NCBI RefSeq assembly: GCF_003073045.1 | Contig: NC_037601.1 | Span: 10,279,807 to 10,343,806 of the forward strand | Length of the DNA: 64,000 nucleotides | Source of the DNA: Pomacea canaliculata | Taxonomy: Eukaryota; Mollusca; Gastropoda; Architaenioglossa; Ampullariidae | Reading direction: 5' to 3' | Shown here: in pieces, positions 1 through 10,248 of the stretch | Numbering within the stretch: position 1 is the first letter of the stretch | Layout: each line of letters starts with the position of its first letter | Position numbers and translations under genes: made by a program | The notes under the pieces: model-generated | The model's input: the letters and a program-made list of their open reading frames with translations, nothing else | Database searches by the model: none | Told to the model about the DNA's origin: nothing

Positions 1-883
1 ACCATTTATCCATTGGTCACAGCCCCGAGTCAATTGGACTTATAGCCCTGTTTCGATTTGATTTCCGATTACAGAAATTACTATTCAGCATAATAACACT
101 CTCGTTACTCGCATGTAAACAAAGCTACTTGTTTTCAGTGCAAATCAGTCAAGTGATTAATTGTTATTAAGTAAAACTGGACGCTGCACAAAGTAACAGA
201 GAGTTTGAGATCCTTAATGACTAGGTAAGACGGGTACGGGTACCTATGACCTCATCCTCTATATATACGGTATACCCACGCCGTGAGGGATGACCACGGC
301 ATTAGGCAAACTATATAGGCAGTTGCATAGGGCAACAATATAGAGTGGGGTGCAGGGATGGTCTGCGGTATTTTTTTTTAAGAGATGTACTTCAGTAAAA
401 AAAATATAATGTTCACAGTATTACAGGAAAACTTTAGGTTGCTTTACGATAATATCACCGTGCTGAGTGTGCCAGGACAGCACCTATCACCCTTTGCGGC
501 CCCACATTTCAACTGTCGAGAGTCCACGCCCAATTCGCAGGAAATGGAGGGAAATCGAACGCGGCTCGATCAGGTAATTACCTAGGAAGAAGACTTAAGT
601 CAAAGCTGACCCCGAGGGTAGAGGGCCCCGCATCTGCCACCTCTTTCGTACCTTTCCCCAAGTCAGCAGAAACCACAGGCCTTAGGCAGCAGCATTCAGG
701 GGCAAAAACACTTGAGGATCTATTGTGCCATGCATGTTTCTAACTGGTTGTGGCAATTATGATACATACAGTGTTTATCATATAAAAATAATTCCTTAAT
801 ATAGAAGTATTGTGACAAAGAACAATCAGTATGGGGTTATAGTAATTAAATATGCAGAATAAGGAAACATCTGCACGAAACTT
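1..883. other. intergenic, no gene recognised; SINE-like 3' piece
   Basis: I see no convincing gene here. The short open frame at 385-585 has no recognisable domain. Bases about 540-665 resemble the 3' half of the tRNA-derived SINE at 31.03-31.34 kb: both share a core beginning AAAGCTG(A/G)CCCCGAG followed by a C-rich stretch. This is probably an old fragment of the same SINE family. The remainder is AT-rich unique sequence. Confidence 0.35.
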
Positions 884-960
884 GCAATGACCCTGTCAGG
901 TCAGGCAGATACCCTTCAACACACTGCGATGACCCTGACAGGTCAGGTTTGCCCTTCAGC
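884..960. repeat. two-unit tandem repeat (about 40 bp)
   Basis: The core TGACCCTGTCAGGTCAGG recurs about 40 bp later as TGACCCTGACAGGTCAGG, each followed by a CCCTTCA motif. This is a short local duplication just left of a hAT-type MITE. Confidence 0.6.
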
Positions 961-986
961 AAGGGGCAGCTTTACATAGCATAGAA

Positions 987-1172
987 CAGGGGTGGGACCG
1001 TAGGCAATTAATTTTCCCAAGGGGCCGCATGAGAAATCGGGATGGTTTTAGCGGGCCGGACTAATATAGTTAACTCAGTTTTACCCAATACTGTATATAT
1101 AGTATATATAGTGGCGGGCGGGCCAGCGGGCGGGCCGGTCAGAGACAGGAGGCCGCCCCTTGCCCAGGTCTG
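987..1172. mobile_element. hAT-type MITE (186 bp)
   Basis: The element begins CAGGGGTGGGACCG and ends GGGCCGCCCC-like sequence then CTG, which is the usual hAT/Charlie terminal pattern. It has internal GGGCCGCA and GGGCCGGA motifs. Flanking 8-mers are GCATAGAA (979-986) and GCATAAAA (1173-1180), 7 of 8 matching, as expected for a hAT 8-bp target duplication. It has no coding capacity and would be mobilised in trans. Confidence 0.6.
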
Positions 1173-1380
1173 GCATAAAAGATACGAATGTGTTCGACGT
1201 AAAAGCTGGTATATCGTCTGGATATTCTGTTGTAGGTCCTTTTGCATGAATGAAATGTTTTGTGTATATAAATAAATGTAAATCTGTTCACCATTTCGAC
1301 CCGACATAAATAAAAGCTCTGATCTCATGTGTAATAACGACACAGAAGGATAAGGTCAAGGGCGGGACACTCAGCAATCG

Positions 1381-2450
1381 TCACCCTCCACAAAAAAAGG
1401 AGACACCAACAACCCGGCTAACTACCGTCCGGTGTCGTTACTTCCCTAGCACCATCGGAAACCAAAAGTTTGCAGACGATCGATGTCGCACTCATCTCGG
1501 CGACACCCACAGGCCTCCAAAACCAAATTACAAACCTAGAGCAATCATCAAAACAGCTTGGGTTAGAAATTAACTAAGAGAAAACAAAAACCATGGTATT
1601 CAGAAAAGGAGAGCATCTCTCAGAAAGCGAACACTGGTATATTGGCTCAAAGGAAATTAAAGTTGTAAACAGCTACAGGTATCTAGGTTTTTATTTTAAC
1701 AACAAAATTATCGCTCACGACTGCACTTTTTGAGGTTGCCAGAAGAGGAAAAGAAAGTTGCTGAAAACAATGTGGAGGCTATGTAACCCGAATCCTAGTA
1801 TATTTTTTAAACTGTTTGATACCCAGATCTTAACCAGGCCTGACGAGAGGGGGGGGGGGTCTAGTGTACCCGGGCCCGCGGCTGTCAAGCGGGCCCGGCC
1901 TTGGTCAGTGGATTTTTTTTCTTCTTCTCCTTTTCTTTTTCTTTTTAAAGAAAGGTCTAAGGACAGAACACCCAAGCATTACACATGCAGAAGTTGAGTT
2001 TGAGTGTAGATATTGAGATTCGAATTGTAAACATACATTATATACTGGGAAAATAATTTACGATTACAAGTACAAGGGGCCCGGAGAGGTCGTCTGTCCC
2101 GGGGCCCGGGCTGGCTCTCGGCGGCCCTGGTATTAACCATAAGAAAGTTCAGAAATACTCAAATACGATTTAGACTAGGAATTAGCGAAATAAATATCAA
2201 TAACAGATACTCTAAGTCTAACACTTTGATCAAAAACTGCCCTTTGTGCCAAGACAAAACGAAAGACGAAGAACACTTTCTGCTACAGTGTCAAACCTAT
2301 GTGGATATCAGGACCAAGTATCTTGCACCCGTAATAAACACGTGGATACCCGCAGACGACATTGGCTGTGTTGCTGTCTAGAGGGGAAACACACTATCAG
2401 AAATGTAGCCATGTACATTTTTTATGCTTTATAGAGGCGCAACGAGAACG
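1381..2450 (+). mobile_element. non-LTR (LINE) reverse transcriptase fragment, interrupted
   Basis: Broken plus-strand frames read as LINE reverse transcriptase. At 1381-1440 there is a GDTNNPANYRPVSLL-type motif. At about 1455-1510 there is FADD-like sequence. At 1590-1720 there is KTKTMVF followed by VNSYRYLGFYF. At 2131-2340 there is a C-terminal CPLCQ-x-DEEHF-x-C zinc motif. The core RT catalytic segment is missing between the first two pieces. A hAT-type MITE (1835-2129) sits inside it. It is an old, dead copy; clade not assigned. Confidence 0.75.
1835..2129. mobile_element. hAT-type MITE nested in LINE (295 bp)
   Basis: The insert starts CAGGCCTGACGAGAG and its reverse complement at the right end starts CAGGGCCGCCGAGAG, so the termini are imperfect inverted repeats with hAT CAG...CTG ends. 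Flanks are ATCTTAAC and GTATTAAC (6 of 8 alike). LINE homology resumes right after it, which shows the order of insertion. Confidence 0.6.
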
Positions 2451-2779
2451 TTGAAAGTACTGGACAAACAACGTGACCCCGGGTGGTTGGACTCACAGGA
2501 CTGGTCAAAATGTAAACAGGCTGGGGCCGATGGCCTAATAATATATAAATGTGTGTGTGTGAGAGAGAGAGAAAGCGAACATATGGGTGTGTGCGTGTGT
2601 GGTGCGTGCGTATAGGTGTGGAAGACACGAGAGAGAGAGGGGGCAAATGAAGAATGATGGTTGGTAAGTCTAAGTGCTAGGTAATGAGTGGTTGAAACGA
2701 TACGAACATATATATGCACTTCATTTAAGTTACATATATTCTACCTGTGTATATTCTACTGTCGAGGACGAAATAACGC
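2451..2779. repeat. GT/GA microsatellite tract and unique flank
   Basis: A (GT)n run and a (GA)n run occupy about 2550-2640. Overlapping open frames on both strands here are products of the low-complexity sequence. Bases 2778-2779 (GC) are the apparent left target duplication of the large TIR element. Confidence 0.7.
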
Positions 2780-3030
2780 CCCCAGCAGCAAAGGAATATT
2801 GGCTACAGGTGGGGGACATGTCTTGAGTATCCGGGGGCCATGTGGCAAAATGGCGTCCGACCCATAGCGAAAGTGAAACCGGGCCGTAACAACGGGGTCA
2901 TGTCGGTTTTACCTGTGAAACAAGCGTGGGACGCTTCTCTCCCCCTTGTGACCGCTAGTCAACCCTGATGGCTCATGGGTACGTCCCATCTTTTTTTTTT
3001 TATATATCCCACTATTTATATCTTCAGATT

Positions 3031-3114
3031 ATTGGTATTTTTAGGGATTTCGGCATATCCTGATTTACATATTTCTAAATCAAGACATGCCAAAATTCCT
3101 AAAAAAATACCAAT
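3031..3114. repeat. subterminal hairpin of TIR element copy 1
   Basis: Two arms of about 37 bp pair as an inverted repeat. The left arm starts ATTGGTATTTTTAGGG; the right arm is its imperfect reverse complement and ends ATACCAAT. The loop is about 10 bases. The same structure is in copy 2 at about 9060-9142. Confidence 0.75.
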
Positions 3115-3245
3115 ATCAAATGGATTAATAATTTGTGTATTTTGCAATAATTATATATATATAACAAGCAGCAAAAGAGTGCACAAAAGTGCAAAATGTT
3201 ATAAAAAAACAAACAAACATGATTTGTTATTTATTGGCGTTTATT

Positions 3246-3595
3246 GAGGTAAAATAAGGATAAAAAGCAAACTAAAAAAATTTTTTTTAATATAAAATTT
3301 TTTTTAAAGCATTGTCTCATTTGTATACATAAACAATTTATCATTTATCAAGGTAAAAATATTATCACAAATAAGGATAAAAAGCAAACTAATAAAAAAA
3401 TAATGTTAAAAATATACAATTTTTTTTAAAGCATTGTCTCATTTGTATACATAAACAATTTATCATTTATCAAGGTAAAAATGTTATCATAAATAAGGAT
3501 AAAAAGCAAACTGATAAAAAAAAATAATTTTAAAAATATATAAAATTTTTTTTAAAGCATTGTCTGTTTGCATACATAAAAGATGTTTCCTCTTG
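3246..3595. repeat. AT-rich tandem repeats, about 120-bp period
   Basis: The phrases AAGGATAAAAAGCAAACT and TTTAAAGCATTGTCTCATTT recur three times at a spacing of about 116-124 bp. The array recurs in copy 2 at about 9280-9605. Confidence 0.75.
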
Positions 3596-4224
3596 ATATA
3601 TTAATGCAACATTCGTTATTTAATTATAAGTTGTAGAACGATGCAAAACCATGTATCCATTGACAAAACAATTAAAATTAAATTGCAGTTTCCTTAACAC
3701 TAATTACATTTTCCCAAAGAAAAGGTTCAAAGATCTATGACAATATATCAAATGATAAGTATGAACTGAATTGCTGTCAAAAAAGAGTGATGCTTTAATA
3801 GACATTTCTAAAAATAAATCAAAGTCATGAAATTAACTATAAAAGGTTCTAGGTTGGATTGCAGCTTATGGTATTAACTACAATCTTTTAAAACAGATTA
3901 AAATTTTAAATTGCACCTTTATCACTAAGAAAAGGAAACCATCAAACACATGTTTGAAACACAATTATGTTCAAGAATTTTAGAAGGTATTAGAAAAGAA
4001 CTGTAAACATATAAATGATTCTGAATTTACCACAACACATCTCTTATTGGATCGGGTGAAAATATCCTCATTGATAAATTAATGGGTTAGAGTAAATAAT
4101 AATCACAGCACAGTTTTATATAATTATATAAATCCAGATTTAGTATATGCAGGTTTATGTACAAGAATTTTACAACTGTAGGTAGAAAGTTGCACAGCTT
4201 TACTTGTCCTCCACCCCAGAACAA

Positions 4225-6526
4225 TTAACTGACGTATAGGCTGTGCTCAACCCTTTCCCTTCTGCCATTCTCTTGATCCCTAGCACCAGCTAACCAAGTT
4301 GATGCATGCAAGTCAGCATCCGTAGCTTCAGGATAACTTTTTCTTGCAGCATCTAAAAATAGAACAAATATAAGAATATGAGGTCTGCATAAAAAAGTAA
4401 TCACTTAATTGTAGGTTACTGACCCTAAAATCCAGAATATAATGTGAAACAAAAGAGGTACAAGCAAATTATACTGATATGTAAAGTGGCATAAAAATTT
4501 AAAGCGTTATAAACAGAAAGGAACTACAAGTGGAACTGCATTTGAATTTCAGTTAGAATTTCTATAGGCAGAAAAACTCTGGAAATTCTAATTTCAAAAA
4601 CAATCCCAATACATGGGAACTGTAAAGATGTCTATAAACTGTCATTTTAATTCCTTTCTACACAGTGTTAACCAGCTGATTAAAGGACTACAGTCACTAG
4701 AAATTGCGTAAACATGTGTCCATATTTTATTTTGGCAATGTAATTCAATCACAATAAAATGAGGTAGGGACAGTTCTCCAGGCCTGATTTATCTTCCTGT
4801 CATGTTTTTTTTTTTTTATGACTCATGAAAATTCTTGTCTGCACCTAGCAGAGTCAAAGGTTAAGGTTCATAACTAAAAGATAAAGAAACAATCCAAACA
4901 GTCCTATTTTATGACAGGCATGTATTAATGTACCGTATACACACACACACAGAGTCAAATATTTAAATCCTTACCCTGAACTGTTTGTAAAATGAAGGGG
5001 TGGTTCTTGAGTCCCATTGAAGTTGTAAGATCAGGCCAACTCAGTTGAAAATAGCACAGATAGAATGCCCCTCACTACATGCTTTAATGTGAAGCCCGAC
5101 GCATCACCGAATGGCATTCCTGAAAACAGACAAAAATAAATACACATCATTTAAAAAAAAATTGCAGTGGGCAACATTATAATACCTGTTATGACAACTA
5201 GTATTTAAAGACACCCCCCCCCCAAAAAAAAAGACAGCAACAATTCAGGAAGTTTCATACAACCAAGCAAAAGTGGGTACAGAAAATTTACTATCTGCTC
5301 TAATCAATGCCACCATAACAATGCCTTTATTACTTTTTAGTACTGCAAACATGTCATTAGTTTTATACAATGAATGGTATGGTATGGAAACCTTTAAAGG
5401 GAATCAGATAAAAAGATTTGACTCCTCCTACTAACAAATCAGAATAAAGCACATACCAAGCATGTCCTTTTTATGGGTCTGTCTTCATATCTCCCTCAAG
5501 ACTCTCTACATCTTCTGCTGATTGTTAAGCGAGACTGGAACCCCTCTGGCAGATTTCCCGTGTCATTTGCCTTTCCTGTTCTTGTTCCTCCATCCATGTA
5601 AACATCCTTTTAAGGTTGTTTGTATCATTCTTCATCTCTTCCAGAAGAGACAGTTGTTGCATCCCAACTTTCTCTAGTTTAGTTCTAACCTAAGAACACA
5701 ATAGCAGAAAACATGTAAAATAATGATCTTTTCTAGCTTTGCTATAGTTCACAATGCCTGGAAAATACCATTAATTTTGGTTAATCTTTACCATTTGTCA
5801 TATCTATCTGATATGTGATCCATATTTGTTTCAAATTTTTTCACTATGGCAAAAGGCTGGGATTTTCCGCTTCCAGTTTAACTCATAAAAGCACTGTTCA
5901 TAACTCTTGGCCAAGGGTAAGAAGAAAAAAAAGCTAAAATGATTATAAACAAAATGGCTTTAAATTACCTTCCAAGGGTTATGGGTCTTTATGCTGGCAG
6001 GCTGAAAACCAGACAATGGAATCGGAAGGCGCTGGGGGTGTGAAGGCAAAGGTGAAACAGTCCTTTTTTGAAAGCTGCTACTTGGGGACACCCTTGAGAT
6101 GGTGCCAACCACTAGTGGCAAAGAGTATGGCAATGGTGGTGGACATTGCTGCATAACTGAATGGTCAGCATATAGTGATTCCTCGGCATCCTTCTCTCCT
6201 TCGCTGTTAGCTGTGCATCCCTGTGTCAAATGAATACATTTGCATAAACTTTTTTCAGCTTAGTACATTTAAAACTGTCAGCTGCTGATAGGTTGTTAAA
6301 ATTTTTTTAAAGAACATTTTATTGTTATTGTACAAAACTTGTTTATCACTGTATGCTATTTTACCAGAAAGAGGACACAGCCTTGTGTCCCTACATGATG
6401 TCCACCAAAAAAAATTCCCTAAAATTAAGCAGAGGAAATGAAAACAGACCGAAATCTAATCGGAGTTATCCGTATCCTTTTTGGTTGAGTGGGAGCATTT
6501 TTGTCATCACTCTCCACCTCCGACAT
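4225..6526 (-). pseudogene. decayed DUF4806-like gene in TIR element copy 1
   Basis: Minus-strand exon-like blocks with good splice sites. Exon A has a start codon at 6526 and reads MSEVESDD. Exon B is 6220-5969, 84 codons, Pro/Ser rich. Exon C is 5689-5457 and begins with a helical, Glu-rich coiled-coil segment (LEKVGMQQLSLLEEMK). Exon D is 5119-4975, containing TLKHVVRGILSVLFSTELA. Exon E is 4352-4225, containing SYPEATDADLHASTWLAGAR and a stop. Exons D and E follow the DUF4806 pattern as I remember it: VRRIL..LFTNELA..YN, then FPEAT..E....WL..A..R. Stop codons in exon C, plus an in-frame TGA and a needed frame change in exon D, mean it cannot encode one full-length protein as annotated. 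Exon A to B phase is also unresolved. Family assignment is from memory. Confidence 0.5.
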
Positions 6527-6566
6527 TTTTGTCCCTTGCAGATTCAGCTAGATTCTTGGTAGTTAC

Positions 6567-8100
6567 CTGCATGGAAATAAATATAGAAGGCAAATAAGAT
6601 TTCACAAATCAAGATCAAAAGTATAATAATAACACACTCTTATAGTGCAGCATCACAACAAAAGCTACACTATCTGTGGTGTAATGACTGTGTTCAAACA
6701 GTTCAGGTATTATCTTTTTCTCCTTCCTTAAATCTGCAGCACACAATAACATAGAAGTCATTTTGACCATTAATGGTCACATGCTTCATAAATTTTCTTT
6801 CTGCACAAGGATTATGAATATTATGAATCAAAAAGTAAATTGCACTTACTTAATGACTTGTGCAGGAGAACTGGAAGCATAGGACATGAGGAATCAGCTT
6901 TATAGCTCTAATTAATGAAGCTTGCATCTGGTTCAATAGATTGTAGTGGGAAGTTGCACACCCTGTGACCACTTTCATCTTAAAATGCCAGCAGCCAGCT
7001 ATCTAGAATAACAGTAAAATAAATTATTGACCATTATGCAGTTATTATGATTTGTTGTTGAAAAAGACCATTAAAGTTGTCTGAAATGATACTTCCAGTC
7101 ACAATCAGTTGTCAATGGGCTATCTATATAAGTTTTTTTTTTGGTTCACCACTGGGAACACAATCCTTATGCTGCTCTTTGACAAATATTCTTAATTAGC
7201 TGCTGCAGTGGAAAGTTTGGTGTTTGAAAAAGTCGTTTAAGCTAGCCTAAAAAAATATAAAATTGAGAGGCAGAGTTAAGAGTCCAAAGGACCAAATCTG
7301 TCAACATTATCAGCAATATGTGACAAAGCAAGTACATTTTACACCAAAAATCCTTTACCATACAAACACTGCTTCTTGAACAAATAAACATGAAAGGTTA
7401 TGAGCCTAATAATCAGCATAGTTCACACACAGCCCAGGACTTGCAAGACAAAAAAAAAAACAAACCCACAATAAATAAGAGAAAAAAATATTATACTGCC
7501 CGAAGAAACCTGGCATTTTAACGCTATCGTACCAGTAAACAGACGGAACTGTCGAAGCTCTGTTACGTTCCACTTTCGTAATCGCAATTTGAGGAAATTC
7601 TGACAGCTCCAAATTCTCTCCATTGCTAACGGCTAAAGAATTATCAAATGCAAGCGTTCAGAACTGCTGAGCACGATTTCTACCTCTGTCTGGAAAACTT
7701 GTGCATTTATTGCGTTAATGTGTACTCTTAATCTTTTTTCTCTTAGAATGATATTCTGCATTAAATTTGGACATTTCTGTAGTTAAAATCTCAATAACTA
7801 TGTTAATATAGAGTATAAAAATTATACGTACTGTTATCGAAGCGTCGAACACATGTATCAGTATAGAAATTGACCGCTTGAGAAGCTTTTCTGTTGGGAA
7901 AAGTGTAGACTCACACATTTGAAAATGGCGGCTTTGCCTGCACGCATGTGGTCGTATGTAGCACGCCATGGCGAAGAGTCATTGCCATTGTTAGGGGTCA
8001 CGACCCTATATGTGGGCATGATCTCCCGCACTCTGGTTTCGCCTCGGCGAGCGTGGAGCTTGGCTTGTGTGCGCATGCGCTGGTAGCGGCATGCAAGACG
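6567..8100 (-). promoter_or_regulatory. probable 5' UTR exons and promoter of the relic, copy 1
   Basis: The 5' leader of exon A begins after an acceptor at 6567-6568. Further upstream on the minus strand, a block at about 7640-7510 reads ELSEFPQIAITKVERN and is followed by a usable GT; it may be an older coding exon. The GC-rich stretch 7910-8190, next to the right terminus, has CpG-rich, GGCGGC-containing sequence and would be the natural promoter position. Function is inferred from position only. Confidence 0.3.
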
Positions 8101-8198
8101 AGTCAAGCATTGCGATAGATTGACCCCCTGTATCACAGTCGGATCAAGACAAACTTGGTGGACCCCTTGAGCTTATGGTTTCCGATGCTGCTAGGGGC

Positions 8199-8804
8199 CC
8201 TGCTTTGAAAAGGTCGTTGACCCACCAAATAAATAATTCAAATTCAAATTCTCAAAGGTCACGGGGCTACCTTAACCTTCACCCTGCGTGATAAAGCTTG
8301 TTGAGACCACGAACGTACACACACGTCCCCTGTTCAGACTGCATGGGTAGAAGAAATTAATACTCAAAGCTGTGATACGGCTGAGGTGACGGTCAAAACG
8401 TTTAAAAATTATATTTATTAACGATTGCAATGCAGAAGAAAGAAATGATTCGTCTCTAACTTTATTACCATTTATTAGCACTATTTCGGTTACCGATGTT
8501 TATAAAAATAATATTAAAAAATAAAAATCCAGTGAAATCGACCGTTGTGTCCATCCGCCGAGTAACCACGATATCTTCCCGAGACGGTTAGCAGACGAAC
8601 TTGCGTGTGACGTAGGACCCAGACAGGCAGCAAGTGTCGGTGATTATTGCTGGGATTTGAACTCGTGATCGGTGGTGTCTCGTTAGGTAATTTAGGTTTT
8701 GAAGTGAACTTTTTTAAAGTGAAGTATAGTTTTAAAAATTATAGAAAACAGTCTGTCTCACTTGGTAAGCAGTCTTGGTCATATGGAATATTAAGGTAAT
8801 TTAT
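8199..8804. other. spacer between the two TIR elements
   Basis: About 600 bp unlike either element copy. I see no gene. Bases 8225-8255 hold a short ATTCAAATTCAAATTC direct repeat. The minus-strand open frame at 8272-8481 has no recognised similarity. Bases 8805-8806 (TC) are the apparent left target duplication of copy 2. Confidence 0.5.
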
Positions 8805-9059
8805 TCCCCCAGCAGCAAAGGAATATTGGCTACAGGTGGGACACATGTCTTGAGTATCCGGGGGCCATGTGGCAAAATGGCGTCCGACCCATAGCGAAAG
8901 TGAAACCGGGCCGTAACAACGGGGTCATGTCGGTTTTACCTGTCAAACAAGCGTGGGACGCTTCTCTCCCCCTTGTGACCGCTAGTCAACCCTGATGGCT
9001 CATGGGTACGTCCCATTTTTTTTTTTTTATATATATCCCACTATTTATATCTTCAGATT

Positions 9060-9142
9060 ATTGGTATTTTTAGGGATTTCGGCATATCCTGATTTACATA
9101 TTTCTAAATCAAGACATGCCAAAATTCCTAAAAAATACCAAT
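9060..9142. repeat. subterminal hairpin of TIR element copy 2
   Basis: Same inverted repeat as at 3031-3114 in copy 1, with arms starting ATTGGTATTTTTAGGG and ending ATACCAAT. Minor loss of A residues in the right arm compared with copy 1. Confidence 0.75.
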
Positions 9143-10248
9143 ATCAAATGGATTAATAATTTGTGTATTTTGCAATAATTATATATATATAACAAGCAGC
9201 AAAAGAGTGCACAAAAGTGCAAAATGTTATAAAAAAAACAAACATGATTTGTCATTTATTGGCGTTTATTGAGGTAAAATAAGGATAAAAAGCAAACTAA
9301 AAAATTTTTTTTTAATATACAATTTTTTTTAAAGCATTGCCTCATTTGTATACATAAACAATTTATCATTTATCAAGGTAAAAATATTATCACAAATAAG
9401 GATAAAAAGCAAACTAATAAAAAAATAATGTTAAAAATATACAATTTTTTTAAAGCATTGTCTCATTTGTATACATAAACAATTTATCATTTATCAAGGT
9501 AAAAATGTTATCATAAATAAGGATAAAAAGCAAACTGATAAAAAAAAATAATTTTAAAAAATATATAAAATTTTTTTAAAGCATTGTCTGTTTGCATACA
9601 TAAAAGATGTTTCCTCTTGATATATTAATGCAACATTCGTTATTTAATTATAAGTTGTAGAACGATGCAAAACCATGTATCCATTGACAAAACAATTAAA
9701 ATTAAATTGCAGTTTCCTTAACACTAATTACATTTTCCCAAAGAAAAGGTTCAAAGATCTATGACAATATATCAAATGATAAGTATGAACTGAATTACTG
9801 TCAAAAAAGAGTGATGCTTTAATAGACATTTCTAAAAATAAATCAAAGTCATGAAATTAACTATAAAAGGTTCTAGGTTGGATTGCAGCTTATGGTATTA
9901 ACTACAATCTTTTAAAACAGATTAAAATTTTAAATTGCACCTTTATCACTAAGAAGAGGAAACCATCAAACACATGTTTGAAACACAATTATGTTCAAGA
10001 ATTTTAGAAGGTATTAGAAAAGAACTGTAAACATATAAATGATTCTGAATTTACCACAACACATCTCTTATTGGATCGGGTGAAAATATCCTCATTGATA
10101 AATTAATGGGTTAGAGTAAATAATAATCACAGCACAGTTTTATATAATTATATAAATCCAGATTTAGTATATGCAGGTTTATGTACAAGAATTTTACAAC
10201 TGTAGGTAGAAAGTTGCACAGCTTTACTTGTCCACCACCCCAGAACAA

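Larger units (their letters stand above)
2780..8196 (-). mobile_element. 5.4-kb TIR DNA transposon, copy 1
   Basis: The left end CCCCAGCAGCAAAGGAA and the reverse complement of the right end, CCCTAGCAGCATCGGAA, form short imperfect terminal inverted repeats. Weaker similarity continues further in (a GTCTTGA motif on both sides). The whole 5,417-bp unit recurs at 8807-14197, while flanks of the two copies are unrelated. This copy is bounded by GC (2778-2779) and GC (8197-8198), an apparent 2-bp target duplication. Contents from the left: a subterminal hairpin (3031-3114), about three 116-124 bp tandem repeats (3246-3595), AT-rich sequence, then a minus-strand multi-exon gene relic whose probable start region lies near the right end. 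I recognise no transposase. The superfamily is unassigned; non-TA 2-bp duplications do not fit the families I know well. Confidence 0.7.

Noticed and set aside
2422-2719. Overlapping open frames on both strands
   Set aside because: Low-complexity GT/GA sequence and LINE remains; no domain.
2780-8196. piggyBac family for the TIR element (right end begins CCCTAG when reversed)
   Set aside because: piggyBac targets TTAA; neither copy is flanked by TTAA, and no piggyBac transposase is visible.
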